Positions 47,877 through 57,834 of a stretch of DNA of 64,000 nucleotides are shown here, one piece after another. The position numbers were made by a program, and so were the translations under genes. Source of the stretch: Acidobacteriota bacterium (GTDB lineage: Bacteria; Acidobacteriota; Holophagae; Acanthopleuribacterales; Acanthopleuribacteraceae); contig JASJCB010000027.1 in assembly GCA_030066195.1 (NCBI GenBank), positions 16,965 through 80,964 of the forward strand, given 5' to 3'. Position 1 is the first letter of the stretch. Each line of letters opens with the position of its first letter. Below the pieces are notes generated by a model that had not been told where the DNA came from, ran no database searches, and was given only the letters and a program-made list of their open reading frames with translations.

Positions 47877-50800
47877 TTGCAAGTTGTACATGGTTTGTGG
47901 ACCACCGCAAAGCGCGAGGGCCCAGGTTTGTTTATCTGGCTCGAGGATGGCAACCTGCGCACCAAGAACCAGTTATTCGAGCCCATTTCCGACTTCCAGC
48001 CCGGTCAAAGGGCGCGGTCTCGAGTGGGGGCCGGTGACAGCCTTGAAGTGCATCCCTTTGCCGTGGACCCGCGCGGGCTGTACGCCCATATGCGCCAGGT
48101 TTTGCAGCCTTTTATCGGCAGCAACAGCAGCGCCCTGGTTACCTGGACCAACCTCCTCCTGCCCAGCAGCGCCGACTCCCCTCTGCCTTCCCCCTGGCTG
48201 AAGGGGCACGCCACCCGCCGTCGTCGCGAAGAAGTGTTATTGACGCCCTGGCGCATTCCCGGCGTGCGGCTGGCCCCGGATGTAGCGCTTAAGTGGTTGA
48301 TGAGTATCAAAATCAGCCGTCGCGGCGCCGAGTTGACCTACGGCGAGTCGATCCGCTTTTGGAAGAATGCCGCCAACCTGGTTTTCTACAGCCTGATTCA
48401 CGGCACCTACCAGCCCAATCTCACCAAGATCGACCACCAGATCAAGGCGCTGTGGAAGATGAACACCACCATTCTGGCCAACCAGTTGGAAGCCTTGCAG
48501 AAGCACTTGCCCCCCAGCTGCGAGCACGAATGGTCCCCCGACGGCTCCCGCCGCACTCGCGAATCCATTGTCGACGATTTCTTCAATACCTCCATAGACT
48601 GGTTGGTGCGGCACGTGGTCGGCCACGACGTTTTGGACGCCATGAACCAGCTGAAGAGCACGCGCAAACGCAAGAAGCAGAACCCGCTGGATTCGCTGGC
48701 GCCGCCGCTGCTGAAAAGCCTGTACACCCGCCAGAACAGTTTCAGCGCCGCCCGAGACGTCCAGGCCGCCTTCGTAGCCATGGTCGCCAACTGGCTCAAG
48801 CAATCCCATACCGCCGAGGCGCGGCAGTGGCACACCTGCTTCACCGTCATCCCACCCGAGGTCGGCGACGCCCGTATCGAGGACATGGACCCCAAGGCGC
48901 GTGTCTGGCGGATTGCCTACTCGCTGCAAAGCATTTCCGATCCCAACGAACACATCTGGGCTCAGGAGATTTGGGAAAACCTGGTGCCCATCCAGGGCTC
49001 CGAGGGTCGTACCCTCTCCGAAATGTTCCTCCGCGACCTGGGCCGCGCTCTCCAGTACTTCCCGGAGCTACGCGCCTCCCTGGATCAGCCCTATCCTACT
49101 TTTGTAGACCTGACCACCGAGGAAGCCTACCACTTCATGACGGAACAGGCCTTGCACCTGCAAGGCGCCGACTTCGGCGTTGTCATGCCGCCCTGGTGGA
49201 AGAAAGCCGGCAGCCGTCGCCTCACCACCAAGTTCGAGATCGACAGCTCCACCTTCGACAAGAAAGGCCTGCTGGGTTTCGATTCCATGATCGAGTTCAG
49301 CTGGAAGGCCGCGATCGGCGGTCGCACCATCTCCGAGAATGCCTTCCGCAAACTGGTGCGCCACAACATGGCGCTGCTGCCCATCGACGGCCACTGGGTC
49401 GAGCTGTCGCAGGACGACTTGTTCAACGCGGTCACTTTCTTTGCCGAACGCGAGACCAGCGGGGAGATGACCCTGCGCGAGGCCATGCACCTGGGCATGA
49501 AGAGCGACGAGTTGAAGACTGCTCTTGAGTCCGCCGAGTTCGATTATCAAGGCACCATCGCCCAACTGTTCGCCAACGAGGGCGAGAACATGCCCGAGAT
49601 CGACCAGCCGGAGAAACTGAAGGGAACCTTGCGGCCCTATCAGGTGCGCGGGCTTTCCTGGTTGACCTTCCACTCCAAGTTGAAGTTCGGCGCTTGCCTG
49701 GCCGATGACATGGGTCTCGGTAAAACCATCCAATTGCTGTCGCTGTTGCTGTTTGAACGCGAGCAGAAAGAAGTTTCCTTCAACAGCAAACCAACCCTTC
49801 TGGTTTGTCCCATGTCCGTGGTGGGCAACTGGTTCCGCGAGTGCATGCGCTTCACCCCCAATCTGCGCGCCATGGTGCACCACGGTTCCACGCGACACAA
49901 TCGCTACGCCTTCATGCGCAATTTTGACGATTACGACCTGATCATCACCACCTACCACCTGGTCAACCGCGACCTGGACATCTTCAAGTCCATCAAATGG
50001 CACCGTGTGGCCCTTGACGAAGCGCAGAACATCAAAAATCCCACGGCCCAGCAATCGCAGGCCGTCTTCAACCTGAACACGGAACAGCGCATTGCCCTGA
50101 CAGGCACCCCGGTGGAGAACAAGCTTTCCGAACTGTGGTCCATCATGGAATTCCTGAACCCGGGTTACCTGGGCGGCCTCAAGGATTTCCAAACCCGCTT
50201 CGCCCTGCCCATCGAACGCCAGGGCGATCGCAAAAAAGCGGAACTGCTGCGGCGACTGACCCAGCCTTTCATCCTGCGTCGCTTGAAAACCGACCAGCGC
50301 ATCATCAAGGACCTGCCCGACAAGATCGAGATGAAGGTCTACTGCGACCTCACCGAGGAGCAGGCCGCGTTGTACCAGGGCTATGTCCAGCGCCAGCTCA
50401 GCGAGATCGAAGGCGCCGAGGGCATCAAGCGCAACCAGTTGGTGCTGACCACGCTCATGAAGCTGAAGCAGATCTGCAACCACCCCGCCCACTTCATGCT
50501 GGATGGTTCCGAATTGGACCAACGCTCCGGCAAGTTGATGCGCTTGACCGAGATGCTGGAAGAAGCCATTTCCGAGGGCGACAACTCGCTGATCTTCACC
50601 CAGTTCACCAAAATGGGCGAGTTGCTGGTGAAACACCTCACGGCCCGCTTCAACGCCGAGGTTCTTTTTATGCACGGCGGCATCCAGCAACACAAGCGCC
50701 AGGAGATGGTGGACCGCTTCCAAAACGGTAGGGGCTCCAAGATCTTCATCCTTACGGTGAAGACGGGCGGCACGGGCCTTAACCTTACGGCCGCCACACA

Positions 50801-51059
50801 CGTATTCCATTATGACCGCTGGTGGAATCCCGCGGTTGAAAATCAGGCGACCGACCGCGCCTTCCGAATCGGGCAGACCCGCAATGTTCAGGTTCACAAG
50901 CTCATCGCGATCGGTACCTTGGAAGATCGAATCGACAGTATGATCGAGAAAAAGAAGGAACTTGCCGAAAACATTATTGGAACCGACGAGTCCTGGCTGT
51001 CGAGATTGTCCACCGATGCACTGAAAGATATTCTGACACTGTCCCGTGATGAGGGTTGA
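47877..51059 (+). CDS. SNF2/Rad54-family helicase with bacterial SNF2-associated N-terminus
   Basis: 1060 residues from TTG 47877 (GGAG upstream). The N-terminal 550 residues are the bacterial SNF2-associated region (strand-rich, ending YRGTIAQ-like before the helicase). Helicase motifs: LADDMGLGKTIQLLSLLL (I), TTYHLV (Ia/Ib), ALDEAQNIKN (II, DEAQ), LTGTPVENKL (III), and in the second RecA domain FTQFTKMGELL, LTVKTGGTGLNLT and ATDRAFRIGQ (VI). A dsDNA translocase. The SWIM gene follows by 1 base; this pair is common in bacteria, with repair or defence roles proposed. Confidence 0.93.
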   Translation: MQVVHGLWTTAKREGPGLFIWLEDGNLRTKNQLFEPISDFQPGQRARSRVGAGDSLEVHPFAVDPRGLYAHMRQVLQPFIGSNSSALVTWTNLLLPSSADSPLPSPWLKGHATRRRREEVLLTPWRIPGVRLAPDVALKWLMSIKISRRGAELTYGESIRFWKNAANLVFYSLIHGTYQPNLTKIDHQIKALWKMNTTILANQLEALQKHLPPSCEHEWSPDGSRRTRESIVDDFFNTSIDWLVRHVVGHDVLDAMNQLKSTRKRKKQNPLDSLAPPLLKSLYTRQNSFSAARDVQAAFVAMVANWLKQSHTAEARQWHTCFTVIPPEVGDARIEDMDPKARVWRIAYSLQSISDPNEHIWAQEIWENLVPIQGSEGRTLSEMFLRDLGRALQYFPELRASLDQPYPTFVDLTTEEAYHFMTEQALHLQGADFGVVMPPWWKKAGSRRLTTKFEIDSSTFDKKGLLGFDSMIEFSWKAAIGGRTISENAFRKLVRHNMALLPIDGHWVELSQDDLFNAVTFFAERETSGEMTLREAMHLGMKSDELKTALESAEFDYQGTIAQLFANEGENMPEIDQPEKLKGTLRPYQVRGLSWLTFHSKLKFGACLADDMGLGKTIQLLSLLLFEREQKEVSFNSKPTLLVCPMSVVGNWFRECMRFTPNLRAMVHHGSTRHNRYAFMRNFDDYDLIITTYHLVNRDLDIFKSIKWHRVALDEAQNIKNPTAQQSQAVFNLNTEQRIALTGTPVENKLSELWSIMEFLNPGYLGGLKDFQTRFALPIERQGDRKKAELLRRLTQPFILRRLKTDQRIIKDLPDKIEMKVYCDLTEEQAALYQGYVQRQLSEIEGAEGIKRNQLVLTTLMKLKQICNHPAHFMLDGSELDQRSGKLMRLTEMLEEAISEGDNSLIFTQFTKMGELLVKHLTARFNAEVLFMHGGIQQHKRQEMVDRFQNGRGSKIFILTVKTGGTGLNLTAATHVFHYDRWWNPAVENQATDRAFRIGQTRNVQVHKLIAIGTLEDRIDSMIEKKKELAENIIGTDESWLSRLSTDALKDILTLSRDEG

Positions 51060-51060
51060 T

Positions 51061-51993
51061 ATGGTTACCAAGCGCTATCACACCAAAAGAGGCGCACCGA
51101 AAGCACGAGTGAAGGGCACGCCGGTCATTTCCTTGACGGGCAGCCCGCCGCAGGCCAAGCAGGCCTGGTGGTCCCAGAAATTCATCGAAGTTCTGGAATC
51201 CTTCAAGATGGGCAGTCGCCTGGCCCGGGGCAAGGCCTACGCCGCGGAGTCCAAGGTGCTGAAACTGAGCATTTCCTCCGGGATCGTAACCTCTACGGTC
51301 CAGGGCAGCCGCAAGTCCCATTACAAGGTGTCCATCAAGCTGGATCCGCTGTCGGATAACTCCTGGAAACAGGTCATGGCCAACCTCACCAAAAAAGCCA
51401 TCTTCGCGGTGGAGATGTTGCAGGACAAGATGCCCAACGACATCGCCGAGGCTTTCGAAGACGCGGGCGCCAGCCTGTTCCCCAAACGCCTGGAGGACCT
51501 GGAAAGCAGCTGCGACTGCCCCGACTGGTCCAACCCCTGCAAGCACATCGCGGCCACCTACTACATCCTGGCCCAGCACTTCGACCTGGACCCCTTCCTG
51601 ATCTTCGTCTGGCGAGGCCGCCTGAAAACGCAGATCATCGAATCGCTACGCCTCTACTGGAAACAGGGCAAACCCAAGGTAGAGACCTTCGGCGCCATCC
51701 CCATCCGCAAGATTCCGGCCGAGGAATACAATATCTACTGGAACGGCTCGCCGGACGCCCAGGCGCCGCCCAAGCTGGACCCCTTCAGCAAGGCGGTCCC
51801 GGACAGCAGCATCAAGAAACTGGGCGAGGCCCCGGTCCAGTTGGACGGCAAGGAACTGGGCCTGGTCTTCGCGGAAGCCTACCAATACACCAGCCTGGGC
51901 ATCAGAAAATGGGTCAACAACCTGGAAGACAAGCCGCCCGAAAGAGAAATCCTCATGCCGCGAGCGCTGTACGCCCAAATGAAAAAAGCCTGA
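51061..51993 (+). CDS. SWIM zinc-finger protein paired with SNF2 helicase
   Basis: 310 residues from ATG 51061, AGGG 7 bases upstream, inside the end of the helicase gene region (TGATATG). The SWIM motif is CDCPDWSNPCKHIAATYY (CxCx(n)CxH), in the middle of the protein. SWIM domains bind DNA or protein; in this pair the protein probably recruits or regulates the helicase. The flanking regions are charged and not recognised. Confidence 0.9.
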   Translation: MVTKRYHTKRGAPKARVKGTPVISLTGSPPQAKQAWWSQKFIEVLESFKMGSRLARGKAYAAESKVLKLSISSGIVTSTVQGSRKSHYKVSIKLDPLSDNSWKQVMANLTKKAIFAVEMLQDKMPNDIAEAFEDAGASLFPKRLEDLESSCDCPDWSNPCKHIAATYYILAQHFDLDPFLIFVWRGRLKTQIIESLRLYWKQGKPKVETFGAIPIRKIPAEEYNIYWNGSPDAQAPPKLDPFSKAVPDSSIKKLGEAPVQLDGKELGLVFAEAYQYTSLGIRKWVNNLEDKPPEREILMPRALYAQMKKA

Positions 51994-52127
51994 TCGAAAA
52001 TGCCCGCTCCGAGATAACCGCGTCGCCCGCCTTAGTGTTGTAGGAATCGCATTCGGCAACGGGAATCCGGTTCATGCGACGGTTTTTTCAAGGATTACAT
52101 CACCAACTCCCAAGATACCACCGAGGG

Positions 52128-52156
52128 AAAACGGTAGGGCGCAGCCCTACCGTTTT
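52128..52156. terminator. Bidirectional terminator between SWIM and lectin-repeat genes
   Basis: A perfect 13-bp stem (AAAACGGTAGGGC / GCCCTACCGTTTT) with a GCA loop, A/T-flanked on both sides, between two convergent genes. Confidence 0.75.
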
Positions 52157-52205
52157 AAACAGCGACTGGAGTTGTCGCCGAATTTGCCCGTTGGAAAAGA
52201 TCGAG

Positions 52206-53066
52206 CTATACAGTAAAAACTACCGCGGAAGGACCGTCTGATATACCCGTGCCGGGTACTTGCTGGTCAGCCGTCCAATTACTCCCATCATAAGTGGTAT
52301 ACCAAAGCCGTCCGTCCATCCCCGCTCCCTGGTGGAAACAGTAGAGAAGGTCGTTAAATACCACCGCTGAAGGACCTGCCGTCAGGCCCACGCTGGGAAC
52401 CTCCGTGTCGCCTTGCCAACCGTTGTCATCGAGGACGTTGTACCATAGCTGCCCGTCATCCCCGGATCCCTGGTGTAAACAATAGAGTTTTTTCTGGAAT
52501 ACCACTGCTGACGGCGATGCTGAAATCCCGGTGTTAGGCACCTGCTTGTCACCCTGCCAGCGGCCGCTGGGAGCTTGGATGTTGTACCAAAGCTCGCCGT
52601 TCTGTCCGCTGCCCTGATGGAGACAGTAGAGATTCTTGTTGAATACCACCGCGGAAGGACCAATGGACATCCCGGTGTCAGGAACTTGTTGGTCACCCCG
52701 CCAACCATTACCGTCATAGGTGTTGAACCATAGTTGGCCGTTCTGCCCGAATCCTTGGTGGAAACATTTGAGGTTCCCGTTGAATAAAACCGCGGAAGGA
52801 CCCGCGGACATCCCCGTGTTGGTGACTTGTTGGTCCTGTGACCAGATCGATCCGTTAAAAGTGGTGTACCATAATTGACCGTTCTTGAAGAATCCTTGGT
52901 GGAAACAATAGATCGCATCGTTGTAAACCACTGCTGAAGGAAATGCCGACATCCCGGTGTTCGGTACCTGCTGGTCCCCTGCCCACTCTTTACCGTCAAA
53001 GCTGTTGAACCAAAGCTGGCCGTTCTGGCCGATACCCTGGTGAAGAACAAAAAGTTTATTAGTCAT
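52206..53066 (-). CDS. Six-repeat beta-propeller/lectin-like protein
   Basis: 286 residues; ATG with GGAGG and 7-base spacing. The whole protein is six tandem units of 46-48 residues with consensus LYCFHQGxGxNGQLWYN, then W..D.QVP.TGMS.GPSAVVFN. There is no signal peptide or membrane segment. Period, GxLW motif and absence of other domains fit a six-bladed propeller of the sugar-binding (AAL/tectonin-like) kind, closing from the N-terminal LFVLHQG to the C-terminal SAVVFTV. I do not recognise the exact family. A sigma-54-type promoter lies 150 bases upstream (53214-53229), linking it to the activator and kinase genes behind. Confidence 0.8.
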   Translation of the reverse strand: MTNKLFVLHQGIGQNGQLWFNSFDGKEWAGDQQVPNTGMSAFPSAVVYNDAIYCFHQGFFKNGQLWYTTFNGSIWSQDQQVTNTGMSAGPSAVLFNGNLKCFHQGFGQNGQLWFNTYDGNGWRGDQQVPDTGMSIGPSAVVFNKNLYCLHQGSGQNGELWYNIQAPSGRWQGDKQVPNTGISASPSAVVFQKKLYCLHQGSGDDGQLWYNVLDDNGWQGDTEVPSVGLTAGPSAVVFNDLLYCFHQGAGMDGRLWYTTYDGSNWTADQQVPGTGISDGPSAVVFTV

Positions 53067-53517
53067 GAGATAACCTCCGTAACCTGTTGTTTAATAGTCC
53101 AAAAAATTTGAAAACCCATTCTTGGGAAGTTCGGCAATTCCGGCGAGCGGGGAGCGTGCAGCCTGATTGGTCTACCGGTTCGCCCTTCGTCCCTGGGATG
53201 TCCGATGCTAAGGGCAAAACCGATGCCGGCGCTATGAGCCGCGGAAAGCCGGTCCCGAGTTCAGGAAAACCAACCGTGGCACAGCTTTTGTTGCCCCTGC
53301 CCCGGCATGCCGGGAAAAGCCGTTGAACCCAGCGTCCTTGTTAGGTTCCCCGCTTTCTTCAACCGGTCTTTGCGGCATTACCGGAGCTGATGCCGCGGCT
53401 TGTGTCATGAGGCGGATATTCCGGTTAGAAACAGTCTTTTTCGAGACCCGCTTCATGATTCGGCCATGTCCGATCATGGCCGGTCATGATCAATCTTTGA
53501 AACGAGAAGGTCCCTGG
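53067..53517. other. Regulatory gap between kinase and lectin-repeat genes
   Basis: About 450 non-coding bases. Contains the sigma-54-type promoter at 53214-53229, ATGTCCG at 53198-53204 and 53466-53472, and a palindrome GGCCATG-6-CATGGCC at 53462-53481 with a second TCATGATC-type palindrome after it. These may be activator sites. Short frames here have no support. Confidence 0.5.
53214..53229 (-). promoter_or_regulatory. Sigma-54 (-24/-12) promoter of the lectin-repeat gene
   Basis: Minus strand CCGGCATCGGTTTTGCC: GG (53227-53226), exactly 10 bases, GC (53215-53214), close to consensus TGGCAC-5-TTGC. About 150 bases upstream of the start codon. Confidence 0.65.
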
Positions 53518-56500
53518 TTATCTATCCACAAGGAATGATCCGTTCGGCCAGTTACTCCATTCCTGATGCAAGTGGGGATTGTCCGCAAGAGCCGTGTCCA
53601 GGGTTTGCCGTGCCTGTTTTTCTCGAGAGGAAGAAAGCAATATGATAAGCGCCGACTTGATCGCCCTTGCTTCGGCAAAGCTTGGGCGTCTTTCCAGGGT
53701 CTTCTCCGCCGCGACCAATCCTTCTTGCAGGACGGCAGAGGGGTCCATTTTGTTACGGGTGAGGTAACGAGCGTAATAAGCTGCCGCACGGGCAAGTTCC
53801 AATTGCACCCCGGGCTCCTCACCGCCATGGGCGAAGGCGGCTAGGGAACGCTGGTAATCCGAAAGGGGCTCCAGGCCGTTTCCTTCCTTAAAAAGGGCGG
53901 TCAGAAGATAGGCATTGCCTCGACCCCGCCGGACCATGGCGTTTTCCCTGTCCTTTTGAAACATCTCGGTGAGTACTTCATCGGCGCGGTTAAGAAAGGG
54001 GCTTGGGTCAACCCCGGAGCGCAGGGCCCATTCCGCACGTGTCAGCTCTATTTCTGCCTGGCCGTAGAGCACTACCAGGGATGGGGAGAGGGCCTCGGCT
54101 TGTTCTCCATAATCGAATGCCGCTGATAATGCCGCGCGCGGGTCCTGACCGGTCCGGCAACGATAAAGTCCTTCCAACTGGTAGGCGATCGCCAGATTTT
54201 GATAAACCGCCCCAACCTTGGGAGCCAGTTCGGCAGCACGCTCATAGGCCCTATAGGCTTTTTCCAGCCAGGGCATGGGGTCTTCTCCCGATTGGTAGGC
54301 CGCGTGAGCGGAAAACACAAAAACCACCCCCCGATTCAAAGGGAAATGAACCATCTTCGGTTTTAGCTTTTCACCGCGCGTAAAAAAGGCGACCGCCTTT
54401 TCGAAAAGCGACCCGGCATCCTCATCCCGTTCAAAAGCGGCCATGCCCAACGCATAATGAATACGGCCGAGATAATAGGTGGGTAGGAAATGGTCCGGTC
54501 CCAGCGTCGCGGAACGGTTGAAATGCCGGGCTGCCCGGCGTTGAGCCTCGTCTTTTTCCTGCCCCTGTAGACGTTCCGCGCGCCAAAGGTAAACCATCCC
54601 CATATTGTTTGGATAGACCGGAGAGTCCGGTCTCAAGCGAGAGGCGGCCTGAAAAGCCGCGACGGCTTTTTGTTCATCCTCTTCCCTTTGGGTCACATGG
54701 CGCGCCAGGTTCATCCATACCAGGCCGTTTGTCCCATGATAAAACACATCACGGTTCCGGGGGGGCACCCGGGCGAGGGCATCGTTCGCTGCCTGGAGTC
54801 TCTCGGCAGGGTTCCCGCCGCTATTGATCAAGGAGCGGGCCCAATTGAAATGAAGCACACCCAGGGCAAGATGCGCCGCGGACTGGTCCCGCAGAGTACG
54901 GGCAATGTCTTCTGCCGAGGAAAGGGCCTTTAGAAGGTCCGGTCCCGGACTCTCGGAACGGTCCAGGGTGTTTTGGACGCTTGCCAGGTAAAGATGAAGC
55001 TTGATATCCATCGCTTCCTGATTATCCGGGTCCAATGAGAGCGCTTTTTCGATTTCTGCCAAACCCAAAGCAACCATTTCCGCGGTCTGAGCCGGTTCCG
55101 GGCTCGTTTCTTTAACAAACTGAAGGTAAAGCCGGCTTTTTTCACAGTAAATACTCAAATCGCTTTCCGCGGTCGCGGCCGCGCGATCGTAAGCGGTCAG
55201 GGCTTTCACGCGAAGCTCTGCCCCTTCTTCCGGTTTCCCCTTGTTTTCCGCCGCCCGAGCCAGTTCGCGGTAGGCATTGCCGCGCAAAACATCGATTTCA
55301 TATTGCCAGGGGGGTGGATCGGTGATGGCGTCAAGCATGGCTGAAACCCTGGCCGGGTCTTGCTGAGTATAGGCGATTTCCGCTTCAAGTAAGCGAGGGT
55401 TGAGCCAGGTCGCTCCGCGGCACAAATTGAAATAATCAAGCGCCTTGCTTTTTAAGTCCCGCTCGAGATCCTCGAGGTGGGGAAGCCGCTTCTCCAGACT
55501 CGCACGAATTTGTTCGGCACGCAACTGTCTTTCGTAAAGCCGGGCAAACGCTTGCCCAAGCGCGTAGGCCGTCCGCTGGGTTTGGTAACCTTTTTGCCAC
55601 GCCTCTTCCAAAAAGGTCCTGGCCCGGTCATATTCTCCCAGTGTGAGGTGCGCCCGGCCTATTGCATAGGCGGCCGGGCCCTGTACCGAACGGCCCGCCG
55701 CGTTTCGATCCGCTGTCATCTGTGCCGTCTCATCGCGTAAGAGCGCCATATTCTTTTCCGTAGGATGGCGCCGCGACATCACCATATGGCGATGTAGCGC
55801 ATTCAAGCGCTCCACCCGTTCGGTAAACTGGAGGACCTGTTGTTCGCGACGAACTGCTTGCAAGCGACCCACCAGAGTATAAGCCGACATGCCGATGAGC
55901 AGGATCAGGGCAATCGCGATCGTTGACACCGGCAATTTGTGCCGTGAGGCCGTTTTGAAGAGCCTGTAGAAGAGGTCCGGCGGCCTTGCGTTGACGGGCT
56001 TATTGTCAAGAAAGCGGTGAAGATCCTCGGCAAAGGCTCGGGCGGAATCGTAACGTCTGCCGGGCTCTTTTTCCATGGCTTTTAGGCAAATGGAAACTAG
56101 ATCATTGGGAAGGTCTGCTCTCAAACGACTTGGCGAGAGAGGTTCCTCTGCCTGTAGGCTCATGATCACGGCGGCGGGGGTTTTCCCGTGGAACGGCGGC
56201 TGATTGGTCATCAAGTGGTAGAGGGTGGCCCCAAGTGCATAGATATCGCAACGGTGATCCACCGTCGGCTCGCCGCGCGCCTGCTCCGGGGCCATGTAGG
56301 CGGGTGTTCCCAAAATGGAGCCGGTCACGGTGAGATGATCTCCATCGATAGGCCGGGCCAGACCGAAATCGAGCACATAGGGCCAGGGTTCGCCCTGCCG
56401 GTTAAACTCCACCATGATATTGCCGGGTTTCAAGTCACGATGCACCAAACCCCTGCGGTGGGCCTCGTGTACCCCTTCCGCCGCCTTGGCCAATACCAGC

Positions 56501-57030
56501 ACCCGGGCTCGCAAATCAAGCCGGTCCAACACATGCTGCAGCGGTTTGCCGCGAATCCGCTGCATGGCGATATAACCGTGGTTGCCCTCTTGCCCCACCT
56601 CGTAGACCTTGCAAACGTAGGGGTGATCAACCCGGGCCTGTAAGCGAGCCTCATTGGCAAACCGAATGCGGTCACGCTCGCCCCGGGCTTTGAGCAATTT
56701 GATCGCGACTCGGCGTTTCAGGCGTGAATCGTAGGCTTCGTATACCTCGCCCATTCCTCCCGAACCCAGAAGGCGGCCCAGGGCAAAGGTTGCCGAGACC
56801 GGCTCTGTAGAACCATGGTCCGGACCCGGCTTTTCAGGGTTTGAAGGCGTCTCATGGGCTGTACTTTCGCAAGCCGCGTAGGCCGATGAAGCCGGCTCGT
56901 CTTCCAAGAGAAGATCCTCGTCCTTAAGGCCTTGCACTTGGGCGCGTTCTGCCGGGGAGGACAGCTCTTCCTCCGAGGACACGCCTTTACCTAGCATACG
57001 CCTTAGGTGTTCGCCGAGACGAATAGCCAA
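53518..57030 (-). CDS. Transmembrane Ser/Thr protein kinase with long TPR region
   Basis: About 1170 residues from a TTG at 57030 with GGAG 6 bases upstream (TTG 57042 possible). An acidic N-terminal stretch of about 75 residues precedes a Hanks-type kinase domain: LGRLLGSGGMGEVYEA, VAIKLLK (Lys), HRDLKPGNIM (about 197-206), VLDFGLA (DFG), GTPAYMAPEQ. One membrane helix (about 370-390) follows, then about 780 residues of helical repeats of TPR type (for example AAFQAASRLRPDSPVYPNNM, LGPDHFLPTYYLGRIHYALG). All catalytic residues are present, so it should be active, with cytosolic kinase and outer TPR. Downstream of two small genes on the same strand. Confidence 0.92.
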   Translation of the reverse strand: MAIRLGEHLRRMLGKGVSSEEELSSPAERAQVQGLKDEDLLLEDEPASSAYAACESTAHETPSNPEKPGPDHGSTEPVSATFALGRLLGSGGMGEVYEAYDSRLKRRVAIKLLKARGERDRIRFANEARLQARVDHPYVCKVYEVGQEGNHGYIAMQRIRGKPLQHVLDRLDLRARVLVLAKAAEGVHEAHRRGLVHRDLKPGNIMVEFNRQGEPWPYVLDFGLARPIDGDHLTVTGSILGTPAYMAPEQARGEPTVDHRCDIYALGATLYHLMTNQPPFHGKTPAAVIMSLQAEEPLSPSRLRADLPNDLVSICLKAMEKEPGRRYDSARAFAEDLHRFLDNKPVNARPPDLFYRLFKTASRHKLPVSTIAIALILLIGMSAYTLVGRLQAVRREQQVLQFTERVERLNALHRHMVMSRRHPTEKNMALLRDETAQMTADRNAAGRSVQGPAAYAIGRAHLTLGEYDRARTFLEEAWQKGYQTQRTAYALGQAFARLYERQLRAEQIRASLEKRLPHLEDLERDLKSKALDYFNLCRGATWLNPRLLEAEIAYTQQDPARVSAMLDAITDPPPWQYEIDVLRGNAYRELARAAENKGKPEEGAELRVKALTAYDRAAATAESDLSIYCEKSRLYLQFVKETSPEPAQTAEMVALGLAEIEKALSLDPDNQEAMDIKLHLYLASVQNTLDRSESPGPDLLKALSSAEDIARTLRDQSAAHLALGVLHFNWARSLINSGGNPAERLQAANDALARVPPRNRDVFYHGTNGLVWMNLARHVTQREEDEQKAVAAFQAASRLRPDSPVYPNNMGMVYLWRAERLQGQEKDEAQRRAARHFNRSATLGPDHFLPTYYLGRIHYALGMAAFERDEDAGSLFEKAVAFFTRGEKLKPKMVHFPLNRGVVFVFSAHAAYQSGEDPMPWLEKAYRAYERAAELAPKVGAVYQNLAIAYQLEGLYRCRTGQDPRAALSAAFDYGEQAEALSPSLVVLYGQAEIELTRAEWALRSGVDPSPFLNRADEVLTEMFQKDRENAMVRRGRGNAYLLTALFKEGNGLEPLSDYQRSLAAFAHGGEEPGVQLELARAAAYYARYLTRNKMDPSAVLQEGLVAAEKTLERRPSFAEARAIKSALIILLSSSREKQARQTLDTALADNPHLHQEWSNWPNGSFLVDR

Positions 57031-57117
57031 AAGAAACTCCAAAGATCATTTGCCGCATTTTACCTTAAGGCCGGCAAAGTTACCAGGGGTCTGTGGGGTT
57101 CCGTCCCGAGGAGTGGA

Positions 57118-57540
57118 TTACTTTTTGTCGGGAGGCAAGGGGCCTGTTGGATTCAGTTGAATATCCAATTGTGCCTGGTTGGTCACAACATCGGTTTGTT
57201 GATTTGGATTCACCAAATTAAGCGAGCCAATTCCCAGGTCCTCCTTATTAACCCTCAATAAAAGAGGTATTAGGGGCCTTAGGGTGGTCTCGGTGAATGG
57301 TTGCCATTGCTCATTCTCATATACTTCGAAATCGTCCGAGTTTGCCGTAATGGTCACCGGGTTCGTCGTTTGGATCATTAGTTCGTCCCCCCTCTGCAAA
57401 TTCCCCGGGACACCATTAAAAGTAAAAATACCTTGATCAAATTGGATAAGCACACTAGCCAGGTCTATATCCTGATTTCTAACGACGGCATTTTGAATCA
57501 TGTCTACTTTCTTTTTGCAAATCGCCGTGTTTTGGTTCAT
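57118..57540 (-). CDS. Small unknown protein A of the kinase module
   Basis: 140 residues from ATG 57540 with GGAGG upstream; the frame to 57591 has no site. Largely beta-strand forming: IFTFNGVPGNLQRGDELMI, PVTITANSDDFEVYE, then LLLRVNKEDLGIGS and a C-terminal tail QAQLDIQLNPTGPLPP. No signal peptide. The tail resembles that of the next upstream small protein (LDIQINPPDDE), so the two may be related. Not recognised as a known family. It is followed by the kinase gene after 87 bases. Confidence 0.7.
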   Translation of the reverse strand: MNQNTAICKKKVDMIQNAVVRNQDIDLASVLIQFDQGIFTFNGVPGNLQRGDELMIQTTNPVTITANSDDFEVYENEQWQPFTETTLRPLIPLLLRVNKEDLGIGSLNLVNPNQQTDVVTNQAQLDIQLNPTGPLPPDKK

Positions 57541-57605
57541 ACCTGCCTCCTTTTTGCGATGCATACGCTTTAGCATGTGAATGCCGGACATACCTCTGCC
57601 CGGCG

Positions 57606-57628
57606 GTACACCGGACTTTCCGGTGTAC
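57606..57628. other. Hairpin between the two small genes
   Basis: GTACACCGG-ACTTT-CCGGTGTAC, a 9-bp perfect inverted repeat, in the leader of small protein A. No T tract, so more likely an operator or mRNA structure than a terminator. Three ATGTCCG/CGGACAT motifs flank it (57585-57591, 57654-57660, 57697-57703). Confidence 0.5.
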
Positions 57629-57834
57629 CCGGTTGTTTCCGGCTTGGTGGATATGTCCGCTCCCGAGCGCGGGATTACCCGAACACAGGGGCATTATGTC
57701 CGGTTTCGACCTCTCGGGGCGGACGGGAATTTTATTGACGAATATCGGTAAGATACCCCTTGTTTTGTGCTGGATCGACCCCGATCATACGCTCACGGCA
57801 ACAAGGTTTCCAGGGGCAGGACACGGGACGCGCT

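Noticed and set aside
49068..51071. 667-residue open frame antisense to the SNF2 gene
   Set aside because: Shadow of a strong helicase gene in high-GC DNA; no ribosome site and no protein-like motifs. The same applies to the long antisense frames at 22710-24563, 9845-11455, 34839-36389, 1588-2937 and 38097-39335.
57561..57590. Sigma-54 promoter before small protein A
   Set aside because: GG and GC are only 9 bases apart; sigma-54 spacing is strict, so I treat it as degenerate.
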